Source: Pseudocercospora fijiensis CIRAD86 (taxonomy: Eukaryota; Ascomycota; Dothideomycetes; Mycosphaerellales; Mycosphaerellaceae). Taken from it: a stretch of DNA of 64,000 nt. A program made the translations under genes and the position numbers. A model generated the notes under the pieces. That model was given only the letters and a program-made list of their open reading frames with translations, did not search any database and was not told the origin of the DNA. Each line of letters opens with the position of its first letter. The first letter of the stretch is position 1. The DNA is taken from positions 5,110,979 through 5,174,978 of the forward strand of contig NW_006921533.1 in NCBI RefSeq assembly GCF_000340215.1. Reading direction: 5' to 3'. Shown here piece by piece: positions 1 to 12,985 of the stretch.

Positions 1-932
1 GTTATTACCGGACAACTTAGTCCGTTATATAACCTAGATATATTCGAAAATTAAAGAAATACATACGTTTACTTAAATTATAGAATTAGAGCCGCGCGAG
101 TTAGTATAATAGTCTAGCAACCTGTTAAGTTACTTAGATAGGAACTCGATAATAGAATTTCCTCTTAGTAGTTACAGTCTATTCTAAACGCCGTCTAAGT
201 ATAAAACTATATATAGTAGATTAATATATAAAGTACTCCTCCTCCTCGAAAGTTAAAACCTAACTCCGATATAGTAGTACTACTACCTCCTATCCTAGAC
301 GCCGTCTAAGCATAAAACTATATATAGTAGATTAATATATAAAGTACTCCTCCTCCTCGAAACTAACTCGTAGACTTAGCGAAAATTATATATCTAGTAT
401 AAAAAAAAGTCGATATACCTACTAGACGCCCTAGAGCCTTACTATCGCCCCCCCCCCCGATTAGGCTAATACTTAGTACCCTATAGGCTATTATATTAGG
501 GCGCCCCTAGACTAGATAGCTACAGAATACGGAGTATCCTATATATATCTCGATAAATACTAATCCGATTTTAATAAAAATTATACTATTAGAACCGCGC
601 GGGTCGGTTCTATAGAACGTAAAACTTTTATATAAATCGACGACCTTCGAATTTAGTATTAGTAGGTATTAGCTAGTATTAGCTCTAACTTAATTCTTAA
701 CTATTAATAATTCTATTTCTCCTAGCTATACTACTTAATATAGTCCCTACTATATAAAGGCATAGGCTTCCGACAAAGTGAGACACTCTTCTTCTCTTTC
801 TATATTCTATATAACTATACCGGTACGGTATAGGGCAGTAGAGCCGCTAAAATATAGGACCCTCGGCATCTTATATAAGGCTTAGTAAGCCTAAGGACGG
901 AAATAGTAGCGAACAATTAGAAACGAAGGGAA
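1..932. repeat. RIP-mutated AT-rich repeat DNA left of the Gypsy element
   Basis: No gene is visible. The stretch is rich in TpA and poor in CpA, with stops in every frame. Two blocks of about 70 bp beginning gccgtctaag recur with an offset of 111 bp (190 and 301), so there is a short tandem duplication. A run of ten or more C lies near 448. The last bases (933-937, gacag) are the left target duplication of the Gypsy insertion, so the right part of this stretch was once contiguous with sequence starting at 8058. Confidence 0.6.
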
Positions 933-937
933 GACAG

Positions 938-1133
938 TATAAGAAGGGTATGTTAGCAGGTAGATAGGGTAGTAGTAGGTACAAGTAGTATTCGATAAGG
1001 AGCTAGGAGGAGAGGGAGGAAGGTAGGAGAGTTAGCCTAACGCCAAGCGCCAAGCCCTGCCTAAGGCATTAAGACCCTAGCTTTACTCGGCCTAGTTACA
1101 TGCTAATTACATATAGCCTCTTTAGCCCTAACA
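938..1133 (-). repeat. 3' LTR of Gypsy element 1 (196 bp)
   Basis: Nearly identical to 7857-8052. On the minus strand it starts TGTTAGGGCTAAAGAGG and ends CTTATA. The small differences between the two LTRs are mostly C/T or G/A, as RIP would give. The right border on the plus strand is followed by the purine tract complement. Confidence 0.9.
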
Positions 1134-4100
1134 CACGCTTCCCTTCTAAAGGCCGCGCCCTCGTAGCCGGTCTTTGTCCTAGTCTCAACCTCTATTACTA
1201 CTAACTTAGCAGGTCTAATAAGCTGCTTAGCCCGCGCTAAATTAAATACTTAACTACCTAATTATATAACTATATCAAACCTTACCTCTAACAATATAAT
1301 GTATAACTCTAACTGCGCTATCTCTATATATAATAAACTATAAAGTAATATGTATCTATAAGAATTAAAGGCCTTCGACTAATTATAATACGAGCGCGTC
1401 TTCCCTGCTATAACAGGTAGACGTACGAGGTATTGCAGCACTGCCTCTGTTCTAAGTAATGTCGTATCGAGTTCTTTACGTCTACTCTTAAAAGACCTAG
1501 CAATATCCGCTTCTAAGGGTTTGTCCGTTTCCGAGGGTTATTGTTCTTATTGTTCGTAGTTTCGCTAGCCCTAATTAGCTAGGTTTAGCAGCCTTTAAGT
1601 GTCAATCTTATCTTATCTTTTTAAAAAAACACAGCTCGTCTAGTTTCTATAGGTAAAGGCTATTATAAGTGTAGTAGTAGAGGTTCGCCTCGCTTAAAGG
1701 GTTAGATAGATCGAGGAGTAACCTATTGTCCGTAAGATCGACCCCGGCTAGCTTAGCTCTATAGTTTTACCCTTAGTTAGTTAGTCTATTAGTCTACTTA
1801 ATCTTTTAAGCGGCTTAAAGTTTTGACTCGGCCTTAAAGTTTTAATTAAACCTTTAACAGGCTTAAAGCTTTAATTAAAGTTTTGATTAAAGATACCTTA
1901 GGCTCGTAGTATAGGTAAGGTTGTATCTATAGGCGCAGCGACAATAGCAAGTAATATTAATAATAGCGGCGCTAGTCGTCTTAGCGCTAACTTTACCTCG
2001 CTTCTAATCTCCTCCTTCTACTAATAACACACTCCGCAATACTGTTACTAATATAGCCGCGCTAGCCGTGCCGCCCTTTAGTACAAGCGAGACGCCGTCG
2101 TTATTATTATTATTACTATTCTACGCGCACACGCTCCGCCCTCGCCGATCGCCTAGGCCTCGAGGCCTCGATAGAAGGAAGGAATAAGAGGGGGCGTTAA
2201 AAGGAGGGTCTTATAGGGTGCGCTAGTAAAGAGGTAGGTTCCTTAAAAGAGTAGGCGATTAGTTAATAGTTATAGCGCGTTTGTTAACGCTCGGTGCGCA
2301 TCTACTATAGTAGTGTAGTCTTATTGTCCTTTGTTGCCGACAATTGCTTGCCTCTAATTAGTTAGCTAATAGTACCCCGGGGGTAGCATTAATCCTAGGC
2401 TTAGTAGTAATATTATAGGCATTATAAGCTCTTAGCCTTCTTCGTGTTCTTTACGCTAGTCTAATATTTATCTAATAACTTAGTTATATCCTTAAACGAG
2501 TCTTTAGCCTCCTATAAGTCCTATTTAGGTAAATAGCCTTGCTATCTTAATAGGTACTCCTTCTTGCCCTGCCTAGTCCGATGCTTTAGGATACGTTCTA
2601 TAGACTACAGCTCTTTACTATTAGCTAAGACTTCTTCTAACTTAGTAGGCGCTTTATCGCCTTTACGCTAGTAGTATAGTTTAAGGAGGGATACGTAGAA
2701 GGTGTTATAGATAGTATAATAAGGTAGAAGCTACAACTAATAGGCCTATACGGAGGAGCCCTTAACTTCTCGAATACGGAATAGGCTAATGTATCTTAGT
2801 GCGAGCTTGGGCCTTGTCTTGCTATTAGGGGATAGGTGTTTACGGATACGGAGGTTCTTCGTACTAAGTATAACTATATCGCCTTGCTTAAAGGTTATTA
2901 GCATATAGTGTTTGTTATAGTAGGCCTTCTAATAGGCCTAGGCCTTTGCTAGTTTGTTAGCTATCTTAGCGTAAATCTCTCGCATCTTTTAAACCCTCTT
3001 AATAGCCGCTAGTATCTTAGGTGTTAGTACTTAATACGCTTCCCTTTCCTTACGCTCGGCCTCGAGCGATAGGGGATCTTATAGCATAGCTGCGTTCTAG
3101 CCTATTATAGCCATATATAGTAACACCTTAGTTAATAAGTAGACACTGTTATTATATACGAATTTAGCTAGCTATAGGAGGTTAACCTAGTCGTTAGGGT
3201 TCTCGTTAATATAACTACGTAGGTACTGCTGCAGGGTGGCATTCTGCCTTTTAGTCTAACTATCTGTTTATAGATAGAATGCTATAGACAGGCGATGCTT
3301 GAGTCTTAGCTATAGGCAAATCTTACTCTAATAGTAAGATATAAATGTCGAGCCCCGGTCGGAGACTATCCCCTTAGGGGTTCCCTAATAGCTACAGAAG
3401 ATGTTGTTCTACAACGACTTAGCTAGGTTAATAGCCGTCTAATCCTTTCGGGCAGGAATGTAACGAGCGCCCTTAGTAAACCGATCTACGACAACTAGGA
3501 TAGCATTATATACATCCTTACTGCCCCTACGCTTAGTAGGCGGGAGGCCTGTAATAAAATCTATTATAAGCTTAGCAAATAGCTTCTTTAGAATAGGGAG
3601 TAAAGACAACTCGCTAAATAGTAAGTGCTTTAGTACTTTAACTCGTTAACATACGGCATACGTGTTTACGTAGTCCTTTATATCCCGCTTACTATTTAGC
3701 TAGTAGTATATACGCGATAGTAGCTCGTGCGACCTCTCTATACTATAGTAACCGGCAAGCTTACTATTATAGTGTCGCTTAAGAAGCTCTTATCGGATCG
3801 AATGTTTAGTAGGGACATAGTATCTGCCCTTAAACTTCAAATAACCTTTGTTATCGATCGACTAGTTGTTACTCTTACTAGATCGAGTCTTTCGCCTACT
3901 TATAAGCTTATCTATACGTTTAGCAGCAAAGGCGTCCCTCTGCTAAGCCCGTAACAGCTTATCTATAAACGATTAACTATCCCTATTTGCAAGGTTATTT
4001 AACAGCACCCTCGCTATTAAACGAGGTACGCATTATATATATCTAATAGCACTAGCAGCCGGATCAACTGCATTAGTGCTTTAATCGCTGTTACTATATA

Positions 4101-7100
4101 TAGCGATATCGACTAGGGAGTTATTATAACTTCTCCTATCTATGTCCTTAGCTCTTGCCTTAATACGCACTATTAATATAGTAAGAGTATTAATATGCTT
4201 TAAGCCGTCGCGGAGTCCGGTAAGCCGCTTATCCTACGCTTGCTTATTAACAATACGGGCTATAGCAATCTTATACTATAGGTTGGAAACAAAGAATTAA
4301 TGTGTTAGGTTTCGCTATCGTAATTAGGTCGCCTCGATAGGCTATTAGTAGGGTTACTTACGCCTAGCCGGTATAACATATCAAAATCAAACCTAGCGAG
4401 GTAGACGGCCTATCTAGCCTATCGACCTATAACCCTAGTAACCTTAGTAATACTACGGAGGTTGTTATAGTCTGTATAGACCTGAATAGTGTGCTAAGCA
4501 CTATCGAGATAGTAGCGCTAGTGCTTAAAGGCCTCGACAATAGCTAGGAGCTCTTGCTTATATATCTCGTAGCGACGCTCTATATTAATTATCTTCCTCG
4601 AGAAGAAGGCAATTAGGTGCTAGTAATAGTTATTATCTAATTGCTAGGACATAATAGCCGATATAGCGAACTGTGAAGCGTTAGTCTTAATTCGGATCTG
4701 CTTGTTTAGTACGAAATAGTGTAACAAGGGGACTTTAGTAAAGCGTCGCTTTAGACCGTTAAAAGCGGCTTATACTCTGTTAGTCTATTTAAATTCTCTA
4801 GTCGGGTTAGCCTTAGTTTTAGTAAGCTTAGTTAGTAGCATTACGTGCCGCGAGTAACCTTCGATAAATCGACGGTAGAAGTTAGCAAAACCTAGGAATA
4901 ATTAAAGCTCTTTAATACTAGTAGGCGTCGGCCACTTAGTAATAGTCTTAATCCGATTAGGATTAGCCTTAACACCCTCGGTTGATACGAGGAAGCTAAG
5001 GAAGGACACCTCTTTAGTAGCAAAGGTGCATTTAGAAGGCTTGTAATACAAGCTATAGGCCCTTAGGCGATCGAGTACCTTGCGGACTATAGCCTAGTGT
5101 TCCGCAATGTTAGGAGAGTGTATATAAACTAGGATGTTATCTAGGTAAACTATATAGAGGTGATCTAATAGGCCTAATAGGGCCCGATTAATATAGGACT
5201 AGAATGTAGTAGGGGCATTAGCTAGCCTAAATAGCATAACTAAGTACTTAAAATGGCTATAGGGAGTACGAAAGGCTGTCTTCTATTTATCGCCCTTACG
5301 AATACGGATGCGGTAATAGGCGTCCTTAATATCTAATATAGTATAGTAGTAGGCACTAGAAAGGCGATCGAGGGTCTTATTAATAAGAGGAAGTAGATAA
5401 CGATCTTTAATAGTAACAGTATTAAGCCTACGATAATCGATATAGAGGCGCAGGCTACTATCTTTCTTTAGTACGAACAGGATAGGGGCACACTAAGGTT
5501 ATAGAGGGGGCCAAAAGGAACCTCCTTACCCTCTATAATGTTAATCTTATAATCCGTCTCCTTAAACATAGGCAACGTCGATACTAAGTAGTGTTTGAAT
5601 ACATTAATATAGGTCTCTCGAATAGGCTCCGGTATGCGCTTAAGCTGTTTAGGGTCTATGCTATTAGGGGGCACAGGTTTATCGTTATTACTACCGAGCA
5701 GGTCGGCAGTTAGATTAGCTAAGGCGGAGGCTAGTGTTAGGTTACTAATAAACAGGACCCTAATATTATTAGGATACTCGCTAATATCGATATGTTTAAT
5801 GTCCTCTTTCCGAGCGATTCTAAATCGCTATTGCTAGCTGCCTAAGTCTATAACTATAGCATAGTACTTAAGAACAGGGTTGCTAATAACAATGTTAGAT
5901 AGGAGGCTGTCTATGTCTACCGCGTAGGCAGTAAAGTTTAGTAGGCGCTTATTGCCGAGGTCGTCCTTTAGGGCTATATAGATATAGTAGGCCCTATAGG
6001 TTAAGTGCCGAGCGTCATTAAACTAAGTAAGGGTTAGTAGGTCAGTCCTAGGCAGTTGTCGAAGGTCTAATTGCTTAGCTAGGCGATAGCTAATAAGGGT
6101 ACTAACTAAATTTCCTAGATCTAGTGTAACCTTAGTCTTATAGTTAGTCCTATACGTGTCCGATACGAGATAGGTACGTATAATAGCTAGTATAATGTCG
6201 ATGGTCTTACGCCGTATAAGGCTAACAGTTAGTGCGGCGCTTACTCTTTTTTCGACTAATAAGAAGGTTAGCCTATAGGGGTAGCGTTAGCTACTAAAAG
6301 GTGCTTTCGGTATTCGGCGGTAGCACGGTCGATTCGGGCCTAGTCCTTAGGTTTGTCGCATTAGCCTAGTAGATAGCTAGTACTGTTACAATTAAAGCAC
6401 TTTAGTCCGGTTAGGGGATTGCTATAGCTGTTACCGCTGTTGTTAGCCGAGCGATTAGTACTATAGGGATACGAGCCCCTTCTACGGCCCCTATCGCGGC
6501 CTCCTCTATATAGCCGCCGGCTACGGCTTCTTCTACGATCGTTACTATTCCTATTGTTAGCATTGTTGTCTTAGTAGGAACCTTAGTTTCCTCCGCGGCT
6601 ACGGTTGCTACGGTTGCTAGTAGGTCGGATCCTTAATTCTAGTCGTTGCTAGAGCTAGATAGCTCGTTCGGTAGTTTCGACTTTAACTATAAACTGAATG
6701 CGTATAAGATTAGCCTATTTAAACACACGGCGGCGGTCTAACTTAAGGACCAATTCCTATCTCAATTTAGGGCGTATTTCGGAGATCTAGATAGAATTAG
6801 TTTTAGTCGGGAGGTCGTCTTCGAGGGTCTTTAAATAGGCCTTAAATAAGCGAGCCGATTGATTAGTCTTTTGCTTAGCTCGAAGGTACTAGTCCTAAGC
6901 GTGTTGTTGCCTTAGTATAGGGTTTCTAAGGGTGTCTAGCATAATGGTTTTGTAGGTCTGCTACTAAACAGCAGTCTAGTTATTAAGGGAGTTAAAATAG
7001 TTATCCTAGGTGCGTTTTGGGTCGCCGTTAATGTACTGCATAGCATAGACGACTAGTAAATAGTCATTTAGTAGAGCCCTTAGTGCGTTTCGTTAGTTAA

Positions 7101-7845
7101 GCTTATAGTTACGAATGTGGTCGTTGTATTACTTTCGACTAGAGCCGTTAAATACGGTGCAGTCCTTAAGTTTAGCATCCTTCTTCTAGATTGGGACTAA
7201 TAGTAAGGAAGGGCCTACTATCGGCTTAGTGTTAGTTGTTAGGGCCTCCTAAAGGCGGCGAATTTCGAGGAGGTTATCCTTTAGCTATTATTCTTAACGT
7301 AGGGTAGTAAGCCTATTTTAGGTGGCTTCTTAGAGTCTCCCTACTAGTTAGGGGCTAAAGGCTAGCTAGCTATATCGTCGGTTGACAATATTGTTAAGAA
7401 TGTCGTTAATAGGCAATTCTAGATCATTACCTAGAATTACAGGTTCTTCTTTAATAGGCTCTCCGGCAGGCTCTTTAGTAGGAGGCACTTTAGTAGGCAC
7501 TTTAGCGGGAACTGTGCTACTAGCGTTGTTATTGCTAGCGCTACTAGCGGCAGCACGGTTGTTGTTGCTTTATAATAAGCCGGCTATTGTAAGGGGTAAT
7601 ACTAATAATATATTATAGGCCCCTAAGATACGGATGTAGCGGAATTAGTAGATATCGGCTTAGTGCGATTAACTCGGTGTAATAGGCCGTATAGAAGGCC
7701 TTGCTTAATAATTAGTACGGTTGTTTCGATAGAATAGTACGTATAGGTCCCGTTCTTCGGGCGCAATATAGTTAGATTAGTTATTATAGCTACACCGCTA
7801 AAAGCTTAAAATAAGGACTATCTAGCTACTGCCCTTAAAGGGTAG

Positions 7846-7855
7846 ATCGAATACT
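7846..7855 (-). promoter_or_regulatory. Putative self-priming primer-binding site of Gypsy element 1
   Basis: Directly inside the 5' LTR, the minus strand reads CAGTATTCGAT. Ten bases (AGTATTCGAT) are the exact complement of ATCGAATACT within the LTR itself. In Tf1/sushi elements the primer site pairs with the first 11 nt of the element mRNA instead of a tRNA, and this arrangement matches. No tRNA 3'-end complement starting TGG is seen here. Confidence 0.6.
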
Positions 7856-7856
7856 G

Positions 7857-8052
7857 TATAAGAAGGGTATATTAGCAGGTAGATAGGGTAGTAGTAGGTA
7901 TAAGTAGTATTCGATAAGGAGCTAGGAGGAGAGGGAGGAAGGTAGGAGAGTTAGCCTAACGCCAAGCGCCAAGCCCTGCCTAAGGCATTAAGACCCTAGC
8001 TTCACTCGGCCTAGTTACATGCTAATTACGTATAGCCTCTTTAGCCCTAACA
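7857..8052 (-). repeat. 5' LTR of Gypsy element 1 (196 bp)
   Basis: The same length as the LTR at 938-1133, and followed on its outer side by the GACAG duplication. It contains tagtattcgat at 7905-7915, whose complement equals the primer-binding site at 7846-7855. Confidence 0.9.
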
Positions 8053-8057
8053 GACAG

Positions 8058-11000
8058 TTAAGAAGGAAGGGAGGACGAATAGAAAGCACTATATACTAGG
8101 GTAGAGGAGGTACTAAAGGCGGAAGATAGAAGAACCCCTAAGAGGGCATATAGGATAATAATCTTAGAACTCCTTAGAGGACTAAAAGCAATCTACAACT
8201 AGGCAAGCTACGTAATTACAAAGGTAGCTAATATAGTCGCAGCAAAGATTACGAAGAAATAATAGGAAACAAGCCTAAACTACCGTACCTAGGCAGTAGT
8301 AGCTAGTTAGGAGGCGCTAAAACCCCCGAGGATAGTAGTTAGAGTCTATATTACGGACCTATAAGAGCAAAAGGAAATCTAAGGACTTATAGGGAAAGAG
8401 ATTGTAGAAAGAATTACAATTAAAGAGATAATTAGGGCTAGGAACGAAGGAAAAGGGGTAATCAAGCTGTTTATAGTATAAGAGTAGGACAAAAAGAAGC
8501 TAGAAACACAAAAAGAATAGACAACTAAGATAGGGAAAACAGCAAAGGTCTCCTAATAGCAATTTATAATTATAGCCTATAGTATAACAAGAAGCTTTAA
8601 GGAAGAATAGGATATTAGGAGCCTATAGAGACAAAACTAAGCTATATACCTAGGCCTAAAGATTACAAAAGTAGTATAGATTAAAAGGAAAATCGAAGAG
8701 ACTAAGAAGCAGTCTTCCCTAATTATCTAGGTAGGGAGTATAGAGCAAGCTAATATAGTGCTAAATTAGGGGTTGTTCTAAGACTATAAGAGATTAGAAA
8801 CAGAGATATATAGAAGCAACTATAGGATAATGTAGTGCTTTAAATGTTAACACTATAGACACTTAGTAGCTAAGTATATAAAGACAACTAACACCTGCTC
8901 CTATTATATAGGGGATTACTAGGTTAAAGAATGCAAGGCACATAAGGGAGAAGCAAGATATATATACTGCACTAAAAGACATCCCTCTTAGGCGAAGGAA
9001 TGCCTAGTAAGAATACAGGCAGCGAGGAAGGCAAAGGAAGCTAGAATCAATACACTAAAAAGATATACAATAAGTTAGGGCAGCTAGGTACAGAAGCAAC
9101 CTAGCTAAGTGCTATAAAAGAGGTCCAAATAAGATAATAGGTTTATATTTAGGGCCTTACTAGCACAAGAGAATCACTAGCAACTAGGGAGACTAAGATA
9201 CCTTAACATTATAGGAAAGGAAGTAGGGCAGACAAAGCTTAGTTAAATGTTGGTCTAAAGTAAGGGAAGACTAAAGGAAAACTTATAGGGAAATGATATA
9301 GATAAAACCTAATAAATATTGCAACATTACTAAACATTATATAGTACAATATTAATAAGAGTAAAGACAAGGTATAGAGGAGCTTCCTTTAAGCACTAAA
9401 CCTAAAAGAACATTATATTATTGCAATCTAAGAGCCCTAGCTTAACCTATATATAAAGAGACTAGCAATAGTCAAAGACCTAAGATACTACCTAATTATC
9501 TATAATTAGGGAGCCCTAAGGATATATATCTATATTAGCAAGGAGATAGATATAGAAACCTAGCAGGCTATACTATAGGAGGATAGGGACCTAATATTAG
9601 TTCAAGTAGAGACATCCTAAGGTACACTCTAAGTCCACTATATATACAACCCACTACTAGACTCAAGAAGCAGTACCTAACTAAAAACCCTAAAAAGACT
9701 ACTTAGAGTTATCTAGGGGAACACCTACTAAATCCTACTTAGGGATTTCAACCTCTACTACCCCCTCTAGGGCTTAGACTTTACCCTAGCTTACTACTTC
9801 CTAGTAGGAAGACTAATTGATATATTAGAGAGGGAAGAAATAGAAATTGTTACCCTAAAGGGACTAATTACTTAGGAGGCAAGAGGAAGCAGTAGCACAC
9901 TAGACCTATACTTTATATTATATTAGATTAGGAATAGGATTACAAGATATAGGATTAATTAGGAACTAGAAGAATTATTAGACTACTTCCCGGTATAGAT
10001 TAAACTAAATGTCTAAGCTAATTAGGAAAGGGAACTAGAGGAGAAGCTCAACTAGAAGGGTGCCTAATAGGGCAGGATTAGGGAGGAACTAAAAAGGGAC
10101 CTAAAACTAGAGGAACTCTTAACAAAGTACCTACTAAGGCTAGAGGACATTAATAAAGCAGTAGAAGAACTAATAGGAATCCTAAAACAGGTAGCTAGAA
10201 AGCATACCCTAGTAAAGAAACATTCACTATATTAGCAACTATACTAGACTAGTAAATATATAAGGAAGGTTAAAGTAGTAAGGAAGGCTAGGAGGCAGTA
10301 GATACAAACCTATACCTAGGAAGCATAGGACAACTACAATAAAGCCTACTAGGAAAAGAAGATCTAGATTAAGAAAGATAAGATACAAGAATAGAGATCT
10401 ATAATAGGAATAATTATAAAGAAACTAGAAGAGATATAGAGGATAGCTAAATAGGCAAGGAGACCTAAATAGGATAAGGACATACTACTACAATTCCCGG
10501 ACATTATAGACTAATAAGGACAAATATAGACTATAATAGAAGGGAAAGTAAGAGCCCTAGGCTAACACTTCTTCTATAGAAAAGTATAAGCAGACCTATT
10601 AGATATAAGGGAGATAGAACAAGAGACTCTACTACTAGGCATACTAAGAGACACCTAAGTTAAACCCGAAACTATTGAAAAGATCCTAAAAAAAATTCTA
10701 GGCAACAAGGCACTAGGAGAAGATAAGATCTATAACAAACTTCTAAAAGCATATAGGAAGGGGCTAGCCCTAGTACTAGCTAATATCTTTTTACAAAGCC
10801 TAGCACTAGGACACTACCTAAGACTATTTAGGAAGTCCCTAACAGTAGTGCTAAGGAAGCCCTAGAAGGAAGACTATATACAGCTTAAGGCCTATAGACT
10901 AATAGCCCTACTTAATACAATAGGCAAGGTGCTAGAAAAAATTGTCGCTAAAAGGCTAACAACCTTTGCCGAGGAAAGGAATATCCTTCCTAAAGGCTAG

Positions 11001-12896
11001 ATAGGAGGAAGAAAGAAGAGGTCAATACTAATAGCTATAGAACTAATTATAGAACAGATTAAGCATATCTAGTACTATAGTTAAAACTAGGTAGCAACCC
11101 TCCTCTCCCTTAATATCTTAGGAGCCTTTAACAATGTCTCCTATAAAAGGCTCCTATATATACTTAAATAGAAAGCTACACTAAACTAGATAGTCTAATT
11201 CATCTAGTCCTTCCTATAGGAAAGATCAATATAGCTCATTCTAGGTAAATTCAAATCAGACCTAATACTAACTAAAAAGGGAATCCCCTAAGGATTAACA
11301 CTCTCCCTAATCCTCTTCCTTATCTTTATAGTAGACCTACTCCTACTCCTAGAATCAAAAAACACATTAGTATTAGGGTTTATAGATAATACGAACATCC
11401 TAGCCTAGTCTAAGACAATAGAAACCAACTATAAGATCCTAGAAGAGAAGCACTAAGAGTATAAAAAATAGGCAAGGAGGTATAGAGCAAAATTCGCCCT
11501 AGAAAAGTACTAGCTTATCTACTTTAGCAAGGCTAAATCAACCTACAATATAAAGCAATTAATCACTATCTAAGGCTTTAAAACCCAACTATTAGCAGAG
11601 CTTAGGGTACTAGGGATCTAGCTAGATCCAAAACTGAATTAGGGACTATAAGTAAAGAAGGCAAAGCAGAGGGCAGATGCTAATATACAATCTATTAATA
11701 GGCTTATAGCCTCTATATAGGGGGCTATATTCGAGAAAGCCAAAGTTATATACAAAGCAATTGTTAAACTAGCAATGCTATATAGAATACAGATATAGAC
11801 AGCCTAGGAGAAAACACTAAAGAGGATTGAACAACTAGTTAGTAGGTCCTAAACCTAAAGCCTAAAGAAAATCCTAGGAGCATATAAAACTATACTAATA
11901 AGGGTAGTGGAAATAGAATTAGGGATCCTACTAGTTAAACAATACTTTAAGGGACTAAGACACTAATATATAGCAAAGACAATAGAATACCTAGCCTAAC
12001 AGACTATCTAAAAGGCACTAGACAAGATAAAAGCCTAGTATATTAGGACTAGGAGGCGAGACAGACTACAAATAACTCCCTAGAAAGTTAAAGACCTAGA
12101 GCAATATAGAGTCTTAACAAGAGAAATGCTAGAGAAAGAGCTTTAGGGACTAAATATAAGGCTAAAGGAAGACAAACTAAAGGGAGAGAAACAAAGCCTA
12201 ATAGAATTAATTACTAGACACCTATAAGAGTAGGAATAGAACAAAACACAAGTTAGACTAGGAACCCTAAAGGCACTAATCAAATTTGGTTAATACAACT
12301 ACTAGTTCTATAAGGACCTAAATAGGGCCGAGGCAAGCCTAACTATCTAAATCAGATCTAAACACATTAGATTCAGATCTTACCTATTTAGAAGAAACGT
12401 CCTAGGAATTAAAAGCAGGGCTTACTAATATAGCTACCAATCTTAGAACCCTAAGTATATACTGCTAGTCTGCCCTTAATAGTTAGAAGGCAGAAGTAAT
12501 TAGAGACTAAAAGCAATAGAAAGGGAATACGACAAGCTAATCTAGAGCAAAGAAGACCTAAAGAAGATAGTAAAGTGGATTATTAAATAGGGATTTGTAC
12601 AACAATTCGTACTAGCAAGGGAAACTAAGGAGTAGATAAGAAGGAGGGAAGAAGAGGGGGAAAGAAGGGTAGGGCAGTAGGCAAGGTAGTTAGAGGGTAA
12701 CAACTATAACACTAGTGCACCCTAGAGGAAGGAGAACAAGGAAACAAGGAAGATTAACACTTATAAATAGGACAGGAGGGAGGTTTTTACTAACTAAGTT
12801 GGTTTCCTACCTAAAACAATGCATAGAAACAGACCTACATAGGCCGAAAGGCACTACAATAGGCGAATGAAATATCTATCTATCTATCTATCTATA
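8058..12896 (+). mobile_element. Tad1/I-type LINE retrotransposon, RIP-inactivated
   Basis: Plus-strand frames show a zinc-knuckle ORF1 region with C-x2-C-type clusters near 8832-9000, then an apurinic-type endonuclease that starts around 9320 (QYNINKSKDKV, later IQEP and RDFN), then reverse transcriptase around 10690-11800. RT features include an NKALGEDKI-type entrance, GIPQG near 11280 and GFIDNTNIL near 11380, where the catalytic FxDD has become IDN. Most stops are TAG or TAA at positions where glutamine is expected, and few frameshifts are evident. The 3' end is a (tatc)n run at 12876-12896, typical of LINE tails. The 5' end is not resolved because the Gypsy element lies there. Confidence 0.85.
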
Positions 12897-12899
12897 TAA

Positions 12900-12971
12900 A
12901 GGCATATATCTTAAAGGAGTTATAAGATCGATAGGGGTTAAGAGGTCGTAGGTTCGAGTCCTATACTAGCT
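12900..12971 (+). other. tRNA-like sequence with T-arm and Pol III terminator, downstream of the LINE
   Basis: The stretch ends with a perfect T-arm: GTAGG, loop TTCGAGT, CCTAT (about 12948-12964), then ACTAGCTA and eight T, a Pol III terminator. Upstream, ATCTT and AAGAT can pair around a loop containing GG, as a D-arm. The acceptor 5' strand and the anticodon arm do not fold convincingly and one arm is too short. It is a decayed tRNA gene, a tRNA-derived SINE or a LINE tail. I do not assign an anticodon. Confidence 0.4.
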
Positions 12972-12985
12972 ATTTTTTTTATTTA

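Larger units (their letters stand above)
938..8052 (-). mobile_element. Ty3/Gypsy LTR retrotransposon (chromovirus type), RIP-inactivated
   Basis: Two 196-bp LTRs (938-1133 and 7857-8052) bound the element and GACAG flanks it on both sides (933-937, 8053-8057), the 5-bp duplication expected of integrase. The coding strand is minus. Frames give, in order from 7800 down, a gag-like region, a CxxC zinc-knuckle remnant near 6390, the RT entrance motif PFGPLYNLS near 5500, RT/RNase H, an integrase core in about 3600-3300 and a chromodomain-like block near 2600-2470. A purine tract (minus AGAAGGGAAGCGTG, 1134-1147) abuts the 3' LTR and a primer site abuts the 5' LTR. All frames are broken by TAG/TAA, so the copy cannot code. 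A second copy of the family starts at 63080. Confidence 0.9.
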
